This document shows, piece by piece, positions 63,331 to 64,000 of a DNA stretch of 64,000 bases (its first letter is position 1; each line of letters opens with the position of its first letter). Under the pieces are notes generated by a model, which saw only the letters and a list, made by a program, of their open reading frames with translations, was not told the origin of the DNA and did no database searches. The DNA lies in assembly GCA_947259725.1 (NCBI GenBank), contig CAMYNM010000004.1, positions 124,001-188,000 of the forward strand. The letters run 5' to 3'. Position numbers and translations under genes: made by a program. This DNA comes from CALZIK01 sp945787635 (GTDB lineage Bacteria; Acidobacteriota; Thermoanaerobaculia; Multivoradales; JAHEKO01).

Positions 63331-64000
63331 TCACGGAACCTCGGCTTGGCCGAGGTTCCGCCACAAGGTCACCCGCCCGATCCGATCGAATGGTGGGATT
63401 ACGTGCATTCCCCCGGTCACCGCGTCCACACGACCGTCGCCGTCGAGGTCGCCCAAAGCCGCCGTGACCAGATGCGACGGCGCCGAACCCAGGCCGTGCG
63501 CCGAAAACCGCTCGCGGCCGTCGTTTTCGAGCCAGAGGATGCTCTGGCGGCGCGGGTCGGTCCAATCGTTGAACATGCTCACCGTCAGGATATCGAGATC
63601 TCCGTCGCGATCGATGTCGCCGGCCTTAGCGCTGAAGGCGCCGTAGAGGCTCAGCAGTTCGTGACGCTCGAATCGCATGCCGCCCTGATTTTCCAGCCAC
63701 CGGACGCCGTGATGTGGCCGAAGCAGGAACCCGGCCGGAACGCGCTGCGGCACCATGTCGAAGGAATCGCCATTGGTGTAGAGAACGTCTGCATCGCCGT
63801 CTCGGTCCAGATCCACTACCTGAATGCCCGAAGAACCGTACATGGGCGTGCCCGCTTGAAAGATGTACTCCTGGGTGAAACCGCCTTGCCCGTCGCCGAG
63901 AAAAGCGATCACCTCCTCTCGGGCCTGCGCCACCAAACCGACGATATCGAGATTGCCGTCGAGGTTGACATCCGCTATCGGCACGTGAATGCCGCCGGGC
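63331..64000 (-). CDS. FG-GAP repeat protein (5' end outside window)
   Basis: An open frame continues to the right edge; its stop is at 63331. The visible 222 residues have FG-GAP/VCBS loops (DVNLDGNLDIV, DLDRDGDADVL, DIDRDGDLDIL, DLDGDGRVDAV) and end RVTLWRNLGQAEVP. No ASPIC/UnbV domain follows, so it differs from the downstream CRTAC1 genes. Probably the upstream gene of the same transcript, 23 bp from the next start. The N-terminus and signal are not visible. Confidence 0.8.
   Translation of the reverse strand, partial: PGGIHVPIADVNLDGNLDIVGLVAQAREEVIAFLGDGQGGFTQEYIFQAGTPMYGSSGIQVVDLDRDGDADVLYTNGDSFDMVPQRVPAGFLLRPHHGVRWLENQGGMRFERHELLSLYGAFSAKAGDIDRDGDLDILTVSMFNDWTDPRRQSILWLENDGRERFSAHGLGSAPSHLVTAALGDLDGDGRVDAVTGGMHVIPPFDRIGRVTLWRNLGQAEVP

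Overview
The window looks like chromosome of a GC-rich (roughly 65% GC by eye) Gram-negative heterotroph, most likely an Acidobacteriota member close to Thermoanaerobaculia/Holophagae. That placement is inference. It rests on three secreted proteins resembling the 'VWFA-related Acidobacterial domain' family, an Oar-like TonB-dependent receptor with an N-terminal carboxypeptidase-regulatory domain, five complete ASPIC/UnbV (CRTAC1-type) FG-GAP proteins plus a sixth FG-GAP fragment, and many TPR and lipoprotein genes. I see no insertion sequence, prophage, CRISPR array or rRNA operon.

Layout. 1-5258: the 3'-truncated part of a giant alpha-2-macroglobulin-like gene, downstream of a PilZ/TM/Cds6-like fusion (5338-6834). 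7034-9187: a divergent lipoprotein. 9188-9581: a gap with three copies of a small palindromic repeat, then a 7Fe ferredoxin and a RibD_C/DHFR-like reductase. 10625-15321 (minus): a pentaheme cytochrome-TPR membrane protein followed by a CRTAC1-type protein. 15524-19592 (plus): DUF5715/LysM peptidase, small charged protein, M20 peptidase, NPP-type phosphodiesterase. 19599-22648 (minus): overlapping terB-like, M23 peptidase and serC. 22692-28366: TlpA-like thioredoxin lipoprotein, a VWA protein, DUF937 protein and a Kbp (BON-LysM) protein, then three more copies of the repeat. 28681-34984 (minus): a translation operon, tRNA-Val(GAC), tRNA-Val(CAC), thrS, rpmI, rplT, pheS, pheT and a ZapB-like coiled coil, with infC missing from its usual place and a short PheT. 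35079-42123 (minus): transglutaminase/TPR lipoprotein, two tandem VWA paralogues and a DUF3179 protein. 42656-48990 (plus): TonB-dependent receptor, carboxypeptidase-regulatory/TPR protein and a sulfatase-fold/TPR lipoprotein. 49015-64000: a run of CRTAC1-type and TPR genes, nearly all minus strand.

The most distinctive part is 49-64 kb. Four complete ASPIC/UnbV FG-GAP proteins, one partial FG-GAP protein and four secreted TPR proteins alternate there. Three junctions are NTGA start/stop overlaps, and two of the TPR proteins are clear paralogues sharing N- and C-terminal signatures. Together with the adjacent TonB receptor, the TPR companion and the sulfatase-fold/TPR lipoprotein, it resembles an envelope or export module of unknown function. 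The cytochrome/CRTAC1 pair at 10.6-15.3 kb may be a redox-linked relative. All functional links between these genes are inferences from neighbourhood and domain content.
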